A stretch of DNA of 64,000 nucleotides from Pegoplata infirma (GCA_963921195.1 OY992540.1:36882971-36946970), one strand, 5' to 3'. Shown: positions 22,036 through 32,412, numbered from the stretch's first letter. Notes: generated by a model from the sequence alone, not told the origin. Numbers and translations: made by a program.

Positions 22036-22057
22036 GTTTTAAAGTTATCGAGTTTTT

Positions 22058-22830
22058 TACCCTTCGAAATATTGGATTAGGACCCCATAAAGTATGTATA
22101 TATATTCATATCCTCGATCGATTTTAAGACGATCTAGCGATGTCCGTCCGTCCGTCTGTCTGTTGAAAACACGCTAACTTTTGAAGACTTTACGGAGGCT
22201 CCTGAAGTTTGGCATATATGTTAGACATTTACGTGGTTAGGTTGGTATTGCAATTTAGCGAAATCGGTTTTGTGGTTCAAAAGTTATGAGCAAAAGAGTG
22301 CATTTCGGCAAGGGTTTTTCGAGAATTTACAAGATAAAAAACACACTAACTTTCGAACGACAATTCTGAGGGTGCTGAAGTTTGGCATATATATTTTTCG
22401 TTCCCCAGGCCTATTTCGTGTTGAATTTTAGCCAAATCATTCTATTAGTTCAAAAGTTATTAGCAAAACCGTGAATTTAAGATTGGTTATAACTGAAATT
22501 CACGTGTTGAAAAAGCCGAGCTTTATAAAAACAAGCTTTAAAAACATTAGTAGGCCACAAAATTACTTTACAAAGCATTTTTGTCACTCAAAAATATTTT
22601 TACACCAAAAAATAATTTACACCCGAAGAAAATTTACACTCAAAAAAAATTATTAATTTTTAGTTTTTTTTTACAAAAATGTAAAAAAAAGTTTTTTGCT
22701 CAAAATAAAATATTTCTAATCAAAATTGTTAATTTTTTTCACGTTAAAAAAATTTACTATCGTTGAAAAGGGCATTGTGGAGGGTATTCATAGATTCGGC
22801 CAAGTCGAATTTAACTTTACTAATTGTTTA
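22058..22830 (-). mobile_element. mini-me/DINE-like element, copy b
   Basis: Reverse orientation: TACCCTTCGAAATATTGG, a TATATATATTCATATC tract, the core GATCGATTTTAAGACGATCT, then GTCCGTCCGTCCGTCTGTCT, and at the far end a hairpin ATTCGGCCAAGTCGAAT before TTAACTTTACTAATTG. This is the full mini-me order. Small plus-strand frames in its 3' part (22471-22929) are non-genic. Confidence 0.8.
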
Positions 22831-23392
22831 AACTCTCAAGACCCCAGTGGTCCCCTAAATTCACGTGTCTCAAAAACTAAGCAAGGTAGAGTGAAACAGA
22901 CAAAAATTTTGGATAAAAAACTAAATTAAAAAAAGTGAACTAAAATCTGGGAAAATAAACTAAATTTTGAGAAAAAGAGGGAATGATTTGGCTCCAAAGA
23001 TTTTATTTCTTGGTTTTGGTTCATAATTTTCCAAAAAATAGATAAAGTTATTTAATTTTAGCCAATTTTAACTAGAAAATTGGAAAAATTATATTTCACT
23101 TTAGTTCATTCACATTTAAGAACTAGATTGGACAAGGGTCCAACCCCTGTTAACTCGAGACCCCGTTAGGTCCTTTAAGGGTCCCCACAGATTTTGACCC
23201 AAAACTTGTATCCGTTTCACTCTACCTTGCTTAGTTTTTGAAATACGGTAATGAGTTGTCTGATAGGGTCTTGAGAATCTTATAAACTGGATAACTCAAA
23301 AACTATTTATAGGAGGGCTTTCGGCTATTTTGCGAAAGTGGACCTTTTCTCTTGTTTACAGTATTTATCGAGATATGTGCATTAGGGTGGTT

Positions 23393-23722
23393 TTTTATTT
23401 TATTTTTTTTGGAATTTCGAGGAGCTCGCAGCGGATTTTTGCCGTCATAAAAATTTAATATATTTTTTTCTGAGTATTATTGCAAGAAAGTTAAATAAAA
23501 AATATTTTATTATTTTTATTTCTACAAAATTTACATTTTTTTAAGTTTTTTCAAAATTTGGCCATTTTGGCTTTTTCTCGAAACTTTGACCTTCTTGCGC
23601 CTCGGGTTAATTTTATCCGATTTAGCTCAAATTTTTACACAATTATTTTAACATCAAATGGCACAAAAATCCGCTGCGCGCTCCTCGAAATTCAAAAAAA
23701 AATAAAATAAAAAACCACCCTA
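23393..23722. mobile_element. 330-bp hAT-like MITE with TAGGGTGG ends
   Basis: ATGTGCAT lies on both sides (23385-23392, 23723-23730). The terminal inverted repeats are long, about 45 bp, starting TAGGGTGGTTTTTTATTTTA and continuing into TCGAGGAGC on each arm. It is non-coding. The near-identity of both arms and the perfect duplication imply recent movement. Confidence 0.9.
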
Positions 23723-23833
23723 ATGTGCATATATAAAATATCGGGAATTTAAAATTTTAGATCTAAAATAAAAGTCTTGAGACCCCGACAGATATGCAGA
23801 GCTAGGCTATTCCATATTTTTCTTTCTAGTCTT

Positions 23834-24116
23834 CCCAGTTGGCAAAATAAAATCACACCTCTGACATACTCCTGACTCTGCCTTTATGAAATCGCTGACA
23901 TCTTCATACAATTTTTCAAAATGTCATCAATGACATGTCAGCAGTTGGTCAGCAGTGTCCACCAGTATCGGTGGCCACTAACAATTCGTTTAAACAACCC
24001 CTGACCAACTGCTGACATGTCATAGATTTCGTTTTGAAAAATTGTATGAAGATGTCAGCAATTTTATAAAGGGCGAGTCAGCAGTAAGTCCGGTGTGATT
24101 TTTTTTGCCGACTGGG
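23834..24116. mobile_element. Foldback MITE with arms of about 130 bp
   Basis: The arms begin CCCAGTTGGCAAAATAAAAT and end ATTTTTTTTGCCGACTGGG, and both carry ATGACATGTCAGCAGTTGG and ATGAAGATGTCAGC phrases in inverted order. The central spacer is short (GTCCACCAGTATCGG). No clear target duplication was found, partly because the poly(T) tract of the jockey-type element begins four bases beyond the right end. Confidence 0.75.
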
Positions 24117-24118
24117 TT

Positions 24119-24152
<34 letters not shown>

Positions 24153-24244
24153 TTGAAATGATCTTAATACTATATTTTAGTTAACATGTCATAAAATTAC
24201 ACCTAGTGTACACTAACAAGTAACTTTTTTCTTTTAGATTAGTT

Positions 24245-26929
24245 TTATAAAATATTAGACACTAAGTCTTGAGGTTTTTTTCTTTTTAAACGTCTTGAAT
24301 ATATATCATCATTGATAAGAATGGAAGCTTCTTCGTTGCTGTGGAGTTGAAGTCTATTCGCATGTTTAGATGCAAATAGTTGAATTACCTCGGATACTTT
24401 GTTTAACCCGAGATCTCTATGTAAATCGTCGTTTCTAATATACCAGGGCGCATTGACCAAATTTCTAGCAATTTTGTTTTGAAAACGTTGTATAATTTCT
24501 ATATGAGTTTTGGAAGCACATCCCCATAATTGAATCCCGTAGGTCCAGACAGGTTTAAGTACTTGATTATAAATCAGCAATTTGTTATCAATTGAGAGTA
24601 CAGAATTCCTCCCAATTAGCCAATTTAGTTTTTTTTGTTTTATGTTCAGTTCATTATGTTTAATTCTGATGTGGTCCTTCCATGTAAGTTTAGAATCCAG
24701 CGTCATTCCCAAATATTTTGCACTGTTAGCATAAGGTACAGCTAAACTTGAAATTGTAATTGGTTTATGTGTTATTACTTTGTTAGTAAAGTCAACATGT
24801 GTCGACTTACTTTTGTTAAGTCTGAGTCTCCAAGTATCTGTCCAGTCTACGATTTCATCAACTGATGTCTGTAGTTTTGAGGTAGATTCGGTTTCATTGT
24901 TACCAGTAGCTAAGATGCACGTGTCATCAGCAAAAGTAGCTATTTTGCTGTTTGTTGGCATGGGTATATCTGAAGTATACAGTAAGTATAGAATTGGACC
25001 CAGGATACTGCCTTGAGGTACTCCAGCTTCTATTTTTTTCATATCTGAGTAATGTTGTTTATGCTTTACTCTAAAATAACGATCAGTCATATAGGATTCC
25101 AAAAGTGATGAAAATTGAATTGGTAATTGAGTTTTAATTTTATATATAAGACCTTTGTGCCATACCTTATCAAATGCCTGAGCAACGTCTAAAAAGATGG
25201 CTGAACAGACTTTTTTTTGTTCCAAAGCTTCCTCTATAGTATGAACTATTCGGTGTACTTGGTCTATTGTAGAGTGCTTTTCTCTGAAGCCAAATTGATG
25301 AGATGGTATTACATTTGCATAAGTGATTATTTCTTTTAGTCTTTTTGCAAATAATTTTTCAAATAGTTTTCCCATTACGGGAAGCAGGGAAATCGGCCTA
25401 TAGGAAGTTACTTCATTAGCATTTTTTCCTGGCTTCTGAATCATAATTACCTCTGAGACTTTCCAATATCGAGGAAAGTATGTTAGATTAATGCAAGCAT
25501 TCATAATGCTGTTCATTTTCATTATTGCCTTATTCGGAAGATTTTTTAAGATTTCTCCAGTTATTAAATCAAAACCAGGACTTTTACCAGGTTTCATATT
25601 TTTAATTTCTTCGATTGTTTCTGTTGCTGTAAAAAGTTGTATTTCGTGAAAGTCCTGTACTGTATAGGGCTCCTGGAAATTATTTACTTTTTCATACGGC
25701 TGAAAAGTTTTATAAAGGTGCTTAGCAAAAGCACTAGCTTTTTCAGTATCACTTTTTGCCCAACTATTATTGTCAATTCTAATTGGGGGATTATGAAGAG
25801 TTGGACGTTTTAGATGCGAGGTTGTTTTCCAAAGCGAGTAATCTGTTATTTTATCTGCTGATAAGTTTCTCATTTTCGAGTCAAACTTTTTGTTTTTAAA
25901 TTCTTTAATTTTTTCAGTAAGCAGTTTAGTTAAACTATTTAGTTGTGTCTTTAAGGGTGGAAATCTTGTGGTTTGCCATCTTTTTCTAATTTTTCTTTTA
26001 GTTGTTATAAGTTCAACGATTTCTAATGGGTAAGACTGTTGTATATTTTTTGCCTTAGTTACTGGAGTACTCATCCAAGCAGCTAGTTGTATTTGTGATG
26101 TAAGTTTTTCCGTTTCTTCTTCAATATCTTCCGCCGTACTAAAGCAACTTGCAGGTTTTATAGCACTTTCAAGTTTGTATTTAAAATACTCCCAATCGGT
26201 ATTTTTGTTTGAAAGATACGAATTTTTTTCTTGTTCTTTGATTTCACCATTGATTTCTAAGTATATAGGTGAATGATCAGAGTTTAATTCTGTACCGTCT
26301 TCAAGGTACATTATGTTGGTTGGGATTTGTTTGGTTATAAAGAAGTCTATTAAATCAGGCACTTTATTTGAATCAGTTGGCCAATAGGTAGGATTTCCAG
26401 TAGATAGAATTTCACACCCTAATTGCTTGGCAGCTTTCCAAAGTTCACGTCCCTTAGTTGTTGTAAGGCGTGATCCCCAGTAAACATTTTTCGCGTTGAA
26501 ATCTCCTCCAATAATGAATCTGCCTTTATGCTTATTAAACAATTGTATATAATGCTCTGCTTTAATTGTGTGTCTTGGAGGACTATACAAAGCAGTTACT
26601 GAGATGTCATTATCGTAGATTTGGATATTTATTGTTGTCGCCTGAAATATTTCAGTTGATATTTTGTCATCTTCGTAATGTTCTATAGTTTTTTTTACTA
26701 AGACCGCACTGCCTCCTCTAGCATTATTAAGAGGATGATTGGAGCAGTACATATAATAGTTTTGGAAAGTTGTGTACATATGCGTAGTTAAATGCGTTTC
26801 GGATATAAGACATATGTCTATTTTTCTTTTGTTGAGAACTACTTCAAGTTCACTTTTATGCTTTAAAATACCATTTGCATTCCAAGCCATTATTCTGAGA
26901 GTATTTTTGTTTATTGGGTTTCTTGACAT
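24245..26929 (-). CDS. ORF2: endonuclease and reverse transcriptase of a jockey-type element
   Basis: The 894-residue protein would nick the target DNA and prime reverse transcription of the element RNA in the nucleus. Residues 10-225 are an apurinic-type endonuclease: LRIMAWNANG at 11-20, SETHL near 43, GGDFNAKN around 141-148 with catalytic Asp143 and Asn145, and SDHSP at 217-221. The reverse transcriptase spans about 440-740: QKPGK, SYRPISLLP (509-517), block A FLDVAQAFDKVWH (579-591), VPQGSILGP (637-645) and the catalytic FADD at 666-669. There is no RNase H, as expected for jockey relatives. The start ATG lies 19 nt inside the ORF1 end, a compact overlap. Confidence 0.93.
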   Translation of the reverse strand: MSRNPINKNTLRIMAWNANGILKHKSELEVVLNKRKIDICLISETHLTTHMYTTFQNYYMYCSNHPLNNARGGSAVLVKKTIEHYEDDKISTEIFQATTINIQIYDNDISVTALYSPPRHTIKAEHYIQLFNKHKGRFIIGGDFNAKNVYWGSRLTTTKGRELWKAAKQLGCEILSTGNPTYWPTDSNKVPDLIDFFITKQIPTNIMYLEDGTELNSDHSPIYLEINGEIKEQEKNSYLSNKNTDWEYFKYKLESAIKPASCFSTAEDIEEETEKLTSQIQLAAWMSTPVTKAKNIQQSYPLEIVELITTKRKIRKRWQTTRFPPLKTQLNSLTKLLTEKIKEFKNKKFDSKMRNLSADKITDYSLWKTTSHLKRPTLHNPPIRIDNNSWAKSDTEKASAFAKHLYKTFQPYEKVNNFQEPYTVQDFHEIQLFTATETIEEIKNMKPGKSPGFDLITGEILKNLPNKAIMKMNSIMNACINLTYFPRYWKVSEVIMIQKPGKNANEVTSYRPISLLPVMGKLFEKLFAKRLKEIITYANVIPSHQFGFREKHSTIDQVHRIVHTIEEALEQKKVCSAIFLDVAQAFDKVWHKGLIYKIKTQLPIQFSSLLESYMTDRYFRVKHKQHYSDMKKIEAGVPQGSILGPILYLLYTSDIPMPTNSKIATFADDTCILATGNNETESTSKLQTSVDEIVDWTDTWRLRLNKSKSTHVDFTNKVITHKPITISSLAVPYANSAKYLGMTLDSKLTWKDHIRIKHNELNIKQKKLNWLIGRNSVLSIDNKLLIYNQVLKPVWTYGIQLWGCASKTHIEIIQRFQNKIARNLVNAPWYIRNDDLHRDLGLNKVSEVIQLFASKHANRLQLHSNEEASILINDDIYSRRLKRKKPQDLVSNIL

Positions 26930-28185
26930 ATTTGTTGTTCTAATTTTTCTATTCTATTCATAAGCATTTCATTAAACGCAGTTTGGTCATTAAGTTTAGA
27001 TAGAATCTGAGTTAGTTTATCTTCTTTTGGAGCTGTTTTACTTTTCGAGTGACCATTAGCAGCTACAGCTGCGAAGGTGATGCTACTTCCAGCTTCTGAA
27101 AAATGGTTTGTTTGGGCTGTATTATTTTCTTGCAAGTGTTTTTTATTGGTTACACCCTTTTTATTTGCAACTGTTTTATTTCTAAGTTTTTGTAGTTCTT
27201 TAGCTACAGGGCAACCTCTGTAACTTGCTGGGTGATTATTCCCACAATTACAGCAGGTGGGTATTTCAGTATCTGGTCTATTGCAGTCTTTGGTTGAATG
27301 GTTTCCAGCACATTTTACACATCTTGGAGCTTCACAACAATAATTTTTAGTATGTTGAAACCCTTGGCAAATTTTACATTGGGGAATGAGTTTTGGTGGC
27401 TTAAGTGGCTCAATTTTCACAACTGTTTTCAAAATTTGTTTGATTTCGTATATTTTTTTGATATCTTCAGTTGGTTCAAAGCTTACTATGAACATATTCA
27501 ACGGTTCTTTTGATTTCCATTTTAGTTTATTGTATGCCTTTTTAGCTTTGAAACCTTGATTATTAAGATCTTGAATGATATCTTTACAATCACAAGAGGA
27601 ATGCAAATCTTTTACCATTACTTTAATTGGCCTAGTTTGCTTGTTTTCATACGAGTGCCATAATAACTTTGCTTCAGTAAAAACACTGGAGAGAGTTCTA
27701 TGATCGGTACTGTCAAACAAATTGACCTTATACGAATCTTTTCCAACTAATTTTAGCATAAAATCATTTTTAACGTTTTCTTTGATTTGTTTATGTAATG
27801 TTTGATAGTTGGTACCATTAATCGATAAAATTATTGGCGGTGGCCTTACTATTTTAGTTTTATTTTGTTCCTCTTTTGGGATTTCTTTAGTATTTTCTGG
27901 TGAAGATACCATTTTACGTTTTTTATTTGGCCTTTTGCTGCTTTGCATTAACCATTCAGTTTCTTTAACCAATTCTTCTTCATCGGTAAAATATTGGGTT
28001 TTTTGTTTTTCTTCAATATTAGAGATGGATTTAGGATCATTTCTTAAAAAAATTAATTCTCGCTTAAGAGATTCATTTTCTTCTTTAAGAGATGAACAAA
28101 AAGTCTCTAATTTATTGATTTTTTCCATTAAATAATTTATATCATAACGTCCACCACCACCTGGTGGTGGAGTGGCGAACGCCAT
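26911..28185 (-). CDS. ORF1: nucleocapsid-like RNA-binding protein of a jockey-type element
   Basis: The 424-residue protein is the gag-like partner that coats element RNA. An N-terminal coiled coil (about 17-48, LMEKINKLETFCSSLKEENE) is followed by a basic stretch near 84-92 (KRPNKKRKM). A region at about 185-268 resembles the domain found before C2HC knuckles in fly LINE ORF1 proteins. Three zinc knuckles follow: C270-x2-C273-x4-H278-x4-C283, C289-x2-C292-x4-H297-x3-C301, and C311-x2-C314-x3-H318-x6-C325. A second coiled coil is likely at 390-420. The frame is intact; the start is the first Met after the 5' UTR. Confidence 0.9.
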   Translation of the reverse strand: MAFATPPPGGGGRYDINYLMEKINKLETFCSSLKEENESLKRELIFLRNDPKSISNIEEKQKTQYFTDEEELVKETEWLMQSSKRPNKKRKMVSSPENTKEIPKEEQNKTKIVRPPPIILSINGTNYQTLHKQIKENVKNDFMLKLVGKDSYKVNLFDSTDHRTLSSVFTEAKLLWHSYENKQTRPIKVMVKDLHSSCDCKDIIQDLNNQGFKAKKAYNKLKWKSKEPLNMFIVSFEPTEDIKKIYEIKQILKTVVKIEPLKPPKLIPQCKICQGFQHTKNYCCEAPRCVKCAGNHSTKDCNRPDTEIPTCCNCGNNHPASYRGCPVAKELQKLRNKTVANKKGVTNKKHLQENNTAQTNHFSEAGSSITFAAVAANGHSKSKTAPKEDKLTQILSKLNDQTAFNEMLMNRIEKLEQQICQETQ

Positions 28186-28708
28186 CTATTGCTTAGTAGT
28201 ATAAGCTTTATCTGGCAGCACTAGAGATGTTGTAAGCAGTTCAATCTGGCAGCACTGTTTCTACCCAGTATTTTGACAAAACGAATCAGCTGGTGTGTTT
28301 TGTTTACGATATCAAGTTAAAACAAATATTTATATTTTGTCTCTATCTTAGACACTTCCAGTAGAAATTTTGTGTAATTAAATTAATTAAAATTATTTTA
28401 AATGAACAGAATTTTCTTTTGAAAATTTCATCTGTTTCGCTCTATCTCGCTTAGTTTTCGAGATATCGCCATTTTGAATTTTTAACTAAATTCTAAGAAG
28501 TTATTTACTAAATTCTCAAAAGTTATTAGTTAAATTCTAAGAATTACACTTCTCAATTCAAAGAAAAGAAATAAGATGATGTTTTTTTAGTAAATTTTAA
28601 CTAAACTTGAACTAAATTGTTTTTTAAGAAAAATGTCTTAAAATAAAGATACGTTTCTTAGATTTGTGGAAAATTTCTTTGGCAGTAAGATTTCTTTTCC
28701 TAATATTA

Positions 28709-29279
28709 GCAAGTAAAAAAGTTAAATTCGGCCTTGCCGAATGTAGTGATACCCTCCACAATTTCTAAAAGATTATTGCAAAAACTTTATTTAAAAGGAA
28801 ATTACTTTTGAAAAAAAAATTTGGTAAAAAAAAATCCGCGATTTTTTCTTTTTTTGTCAAAAAATATGTTTGTACTTGTTTAAATACCATTTGGTGTTCA
28901 AATATGTTCACATAAGTCAACCAGCAGCCGAATTAAAGCATTTTGTATTTTTAGGTTATGTTGAATGCACTAAAATTTTTGAGGTGTCCTTACATTTTCG
29001 TTCATAACCGCTGAACCGATATCGCTCAAATGCAATACCAAACTTCTCGGGAGAACTTCCAATATATATGTTAAGTTTCAGTCATCTACGTGTTATATTT
29101 TGGCCGTGATCACCATTTCCACAGACAGATGGACAGACGGACATCGCTAGAATGTCTTAAAATCGATCGGAGATCATGAATATATATACTTTATGGGGTC
29201 CCAGACCGATATTTCGATGAGTTACAAACGGAATGACAAACTTATATATACCCTTTATCACTAGAGTGAAGGGTATAAA
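28709..29279 (+). mobile_element. mini-me/DINE-like element, copy c
   Basis: Starts CAAGTAAAAAAGTTAAATTC with the hairpin TTCGGCCTTGCCGAA and TGATACCCTCCAC; near 29125-29180 it has GACAGATGGACAGACGGACA, the core CATCGCTAGAATGTCTTAAA, then a TATATATAC tract; ends TATCACTAGAGTGAAGGGTA. It interrupts the host element of the nest. Confidence 0.8.
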
Positions 29280-29314
29280 AAATTCCATTTAAAGAAAACT
29301 ATGAAGTAATTATA

Positions 29315-29710
29315 CACTCAAAGAATTATGTAGGTAAATTCCAGTGAATATTCACTTAAAACAAATGAAATTTTATTTAAAAACCATTCCACTGTTTTTT
29401 CATTTAAAATAAAAACACATTACAGTCAATTTTAAATGTTAATTTAATGACTAACCAAAACATTAAAAAACTAGTGAATATTCAGTTATTTTGTATTGAA
29501 AAACAGTAAAACTATAGAAGAAATATTTTACTGCCCAAATTAAATGTAACAGAAAATTCGTTTTTAATACAGTAAATTATTTTTTTTAAACTACAGAAAC
29601 AGTAAAAAAATTAAATCCTTTATAAAATAAGTGATTTTTCTTTTAAAATGACTTTACTGATTACTTTTTAAAATAACCTACAAACAGTTAATGACATAAT
29701 TTTCTTAGTG
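29315..29710. mobile_element. 396-bp TA element with CACTCAAAG end
   Basis: Flanked by TA at 29313-29314 and 29711-29712; starts CACTCAAAGAATTATGTAGG and ends ATTTTCTTAGTG. The inner layout resembles 11218-11672, with GTGAATATTCA and AACAGTAAA phrases. Non-coding. Confidence 0.65.
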
Positions 29711-29789
29711 TAAGTAAATTAATTAAACTTTTTTCCTCATAGTAAAGAAAATTTCTCATTTTTTAGTTAAATTTAACTAAATTTTAAAA

Positions 29790-29960
29790 AATACAAATTA
29801 TATTTAAGAAATTTCCAATTATATTTCAAAAATTTTTAAATATGTTTTAGAAATGTTCAATTTTATTTAAAAATGTTCTAATTATATTTCAGAAATTTTC
29901 ATTTATCTTTCTAAAATTTCTTTAATGTTTCAAAAATTTTCAATTGTATTTCAAAGGTTT
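29790..29960. repeat. AT-rich tandem repeat, about 24-bp unit
   Basis: Imperfect repeats of ATTATATTTCAGAAATTTTC-like phrases run head to tail, seven or so copies. Purely simple AT-rich tandem sequence. Confidence 0.65.
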
Positions 29961-30733
29961 CTATTTGTACAAATTGCAAACTCCCTCTTTATTAATTTTA
30001 ATTGGAATAAATACTTTTAATATTAATTTTTTGTTAGAGAAATATTTTATTAAAAAGAAGAGATTTTGGATTTTGGTATGTATATTGATGCAACTTTTCA
30101 TGAATATGATGAAACCTTTTCTTTAAATTCAATATTCATATATTGAACTAATAAACTTTTACTAAAATTGTAGTGTACCTTTAAATTCCATTTGTATCAA
30201 ACTAAAAAAATATCTTTTCATACTTTTTTAATAATAAATGTTGCTTGGTTTTTTATTCATTATTTACTTTTGCTCTTGTGTTTTTATACATATTTTATTA
30301 TATACAACATACATGGTACTTATGTACAACATTTTTTCTTACTACATACTTGAAAAAAAAAAAATAAAAAAAAATACAAAAGGAATAAACAACATACATA
30401 CATAAATACATATATAAATAAATAAAATATGTACATATAAATATTTATATAAAAAAAAAAAATTAATAAAATATGCATGCGCACAAAATAACAACATTTA
30501 CTATTTTGCAAAAACAAAGTATTTTTCTATGGAGACAAAACAGAAAACATGAAAACGTACATTAAAACTTGTGTATTTTTTTATAAAACATCATCAAGAT
30601 TGATTTTTTTTCGTTTTTCTTTTTTTGTCTATTCAAATAAAAATGATTAAAATTTTTTTTTATAATTTTCCATAAAGTTAATTTAAATTACATGTAGACT
30701 TGTAATCTTTATTCAGCAGAAAATTTTTAGGTT
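29961..30733. other. AT-rich low-complexity DNA
   Basis: Long runs of A or T and TACATA phrases. The frames at 29944-30126 and 30320-30517 are low complexity and not called. Confidence 0.45.
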
Positions 30734-30989
30734 TTATATTGGTCACACAAATTTTTGGCTAAATTTATATTAGTAGTTATAACAATTTTAATTAGATTTG
30801 TTTTAGAATTTAATTTATCATACCAATTACTTAAAATCATGTTTAAATATTTTTTATAAGAGTTTTTAGAGGTTTTCTACCTCTAGGTTCTGGGTTCGTT
30901 TACCGGCCATCATTTTTTTTTACAAAATAACATATTTCAAACTCATTGCACAGTTTTAGAAAATTTAAAATAATATCTCGAAAACCGTT
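30734..30989. repeat. 256-bp direct repeat, copy 1, with tRNA-like 3' half
   Basis: Nearly identical to 32156-32412. Inside, AGAGG-TTTTCTA-CCTCT at 30868-30884 forms a perfect 5-bp stem with a 7-base loop, followed by AGGTT and CTGGGTTCGTTTACCGG, which look like a tRNA anticodon arm, variable loop and T arm. The D arm is not visible, so it is not called a tRNA gene; a tRNA-derived SINE part is plausible. Confidence 0.6.
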
Positions 30990-31269
30990 TGACCGATATC
31001 TATTTTTGACATTAACTTTCAATTTGTTTTAGCAAACTTTCAGCAGATTTTTCTGCTTTTTTACTAAAATCTCTGTCTTTCAGTTTTAAAATTTTACAGC
31101 GTTTTTACTGATTCTGTTTGCTGAATTTCAGAATATTTTCGAACATGTTTTTATCAGTTTATTTTTAAATTATACAGAAACAGTTTGCTGTCATTCTTTT
31201 TTCAAGAAAATTTTGTAAATTATTTTTTCAAAGTGTTATTTTTTTTTTGTTTTTATGCAATTAAAACGA

Positions 31270-31659
31270 TATACGTTGACTCACACTCACGAAACTCTTA
31301 TTAATACAAAAAAAATTCAAAAACTACAATTTCACAAAATCTTTTAAAATGTTCAGCAAAATTTAAAGTTTAGCAAAATTTTAATTTTTTTTTTGCTTTT
31401 TTAGGGACGAAATCTTAAGTTAACCGAAATTTTAAAATTTGTTGTTGCTTTTTGATACGGAAGGAAATATGAAGAGAAAATAAATAACGCACGCTCACTC
31501 ACGCAAAAATCTTACTCACGCACACTCACTCACGCAATTTTTTCCATCACTCACACTAACTCACAATCACATGAGTAAAATTGAATTCAGTCACACTTAC
31601 GCGTGATTACGCGTGAATCACGTGAATCACGCTCTAATCTGCTTATGTGCCCATCTCTA
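31270..31659 (-). mobile_element. Partial hAT-like MITE, same family as 56033-57225
   Basis: The end GTGCCCATCTCTA at 31659 and the preceding CACGCGTGAATCACG, ATCACATGAGTAAAATTG and TAAGATTTCGTCCC-like stretch (31410-31420, reversed) match the left third of 56033-57225 in reverse orientation. The other end is missing, so no duplication can be checked. Confidence 0.65.
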
Positions 31660-31839
31660 TTTAATACTATTAATTAACTCAGAATTTAATTAAAATTTTC
31701 ACGAAATATTGTAATTCAACAAATATTTTTTGATTTTACGTATTTATTAAATGTTTCTGTCCAATCAGCAGGAAAATCTGCATTTATCCGTATTTTATGG
31801 CAACCGAAATAAAACCGATATAATACCGGTAAAAATCCC

Positions 31840-31973
31840 AATAAAGGTAAAGGTTTCTTATCGGTAACGGTATTGAAATTTTTTTATTTCGGTATTGATA
31901 ACGGTAACGATAGTCAAAGTTAAAGGGTTTTTAATCGGTAACGGTATTGAAAGGGTAACGGTAGCCAACACTG
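31840..31973. mobile_element. hAT-like terminal fragment with CGGTAACGGTA reiterations
   Basis: Repeated ATCGGTAACGGTATTGAAA phrases lead to the end GGTAGCCAACACTG, the reverse of a CAGTGTTGG-type hAT terminus. It appears to be inserted in mini-me sequence that resumes at 31974. The left end could not be found. Confidence 0.5.
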
Positions 31974-32151
31974 CGTAAAACCCTTGCCGAAATTCAGTCT
32001 TTTGCTCATAACTTTTGAACCACTGGACCGATTTTGCTGGATTGCAATACCAACCTGACCAGGTAAATGTCCAACATATATGTCAAACTTCAGGAGCCTC
32101 CGTAAAGTCTTTCAAAAATTAGCGTGTTTTCAACAGACAGACAGACGGACA
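31974..32151 (+). mobile_element. mini-me fragment d, internal part
   Basis: AAACCCTTGCCGAAATTCAG through GTAAAGTCTTTCAAAAATTA and CAACAGACAGACAGACGGAC aligns closely with 16400-16590 of copy a. It stops at the GTCY repeat, where the direct repeat 32156-32412 begins. Confidence 0.7.
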
Positions 32152-32155
32152 AGTA

Positions 32156-32412
32156 TTATATTGGTCACGCAAATTTTTGGTTAAATTTATATTAGTAGTT
32201 ATAACAATTTTAATTAGATTTGTTTTAGAATTTAATTTATCATACCAATTACTTAAAATCATGTTTAAATATTTTTTATAAGAGTTTTTAGAGGTTTTCT
32301 ACCTCTAGGTTCTGGGTTCGTTTACCGGCCATCAATTTTTTTTACAAAATAACATATTTCAAACTCATTGCACAGTTTTAGAAAATTTAAAATAACAATA
32401 TCTCGAAAACCG
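32156..32412. repeat. 256-bp direct repeat, copy 2
   Basis: Second copy of 30734-30989 with the same tRNA-like 3' half at 32284-32335. Its left edge abuts GACAGACGGACAAG of the mini-me fragment and its right edge leads into mini-me 5' sequence, so it may be carried inside a composite mini-me element. Confidence 0.65.

Larger units (their letters stand above)
24121..28340 (-). mobile_element. Apparently complete jockey-type non-LTR retrotransposon
   Basis: Poly(T) of about 30 at 24121-24150 is the poly(A) tail on the element's strand. Two long open frames follow in the order ORF2 then ORF1 on the map, that is ORF1 upstream on the minus strand. A GC-richer 5' UTR at 28186 to about 28340 contains a tandem phrase ATCTGGCAGCACT twice. 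Both frames are uninterrupted, unlike every other LINE in the window. The exact 5' end and the target duplication could not be fixed. Confidence 0.85.
20038..29760. repeat. Host element of the 20-29.8 kb insertion nest
   Basis: CACTCAAAAAAAACTGACTT at 20038 looks like the left end of another CACTCAAAA element. Its apparent body resumes between later insertions: 22835-23390 and 28490-28708 carry related phrases (AAACTAAGC-AG-TAGAG, TTCTTAAATTTT), in part as inverted copies. The right end was not found; a MITE at 29315-29710 obscures it. All features between 20580 and 29710 are insertions into or beside it. This is an inferred frame, not a measured element. Confidence 0.4.

Noticed and set aside
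26772..28135. Plus-strand frames across the jockey-type element
   Set aside because: Antisense shadows of ORF1 and ORF2; hydrophobic residues arise from complements of Lys/Glu-rich codons.
30868..30906. tRNA-Glu-like gene (loop would give anticodon TTC)
   Set aside because: The anticodon and T arms are plausible but no acceptor stem or D arm pairs, so it cannot be an intact tRNA gene.
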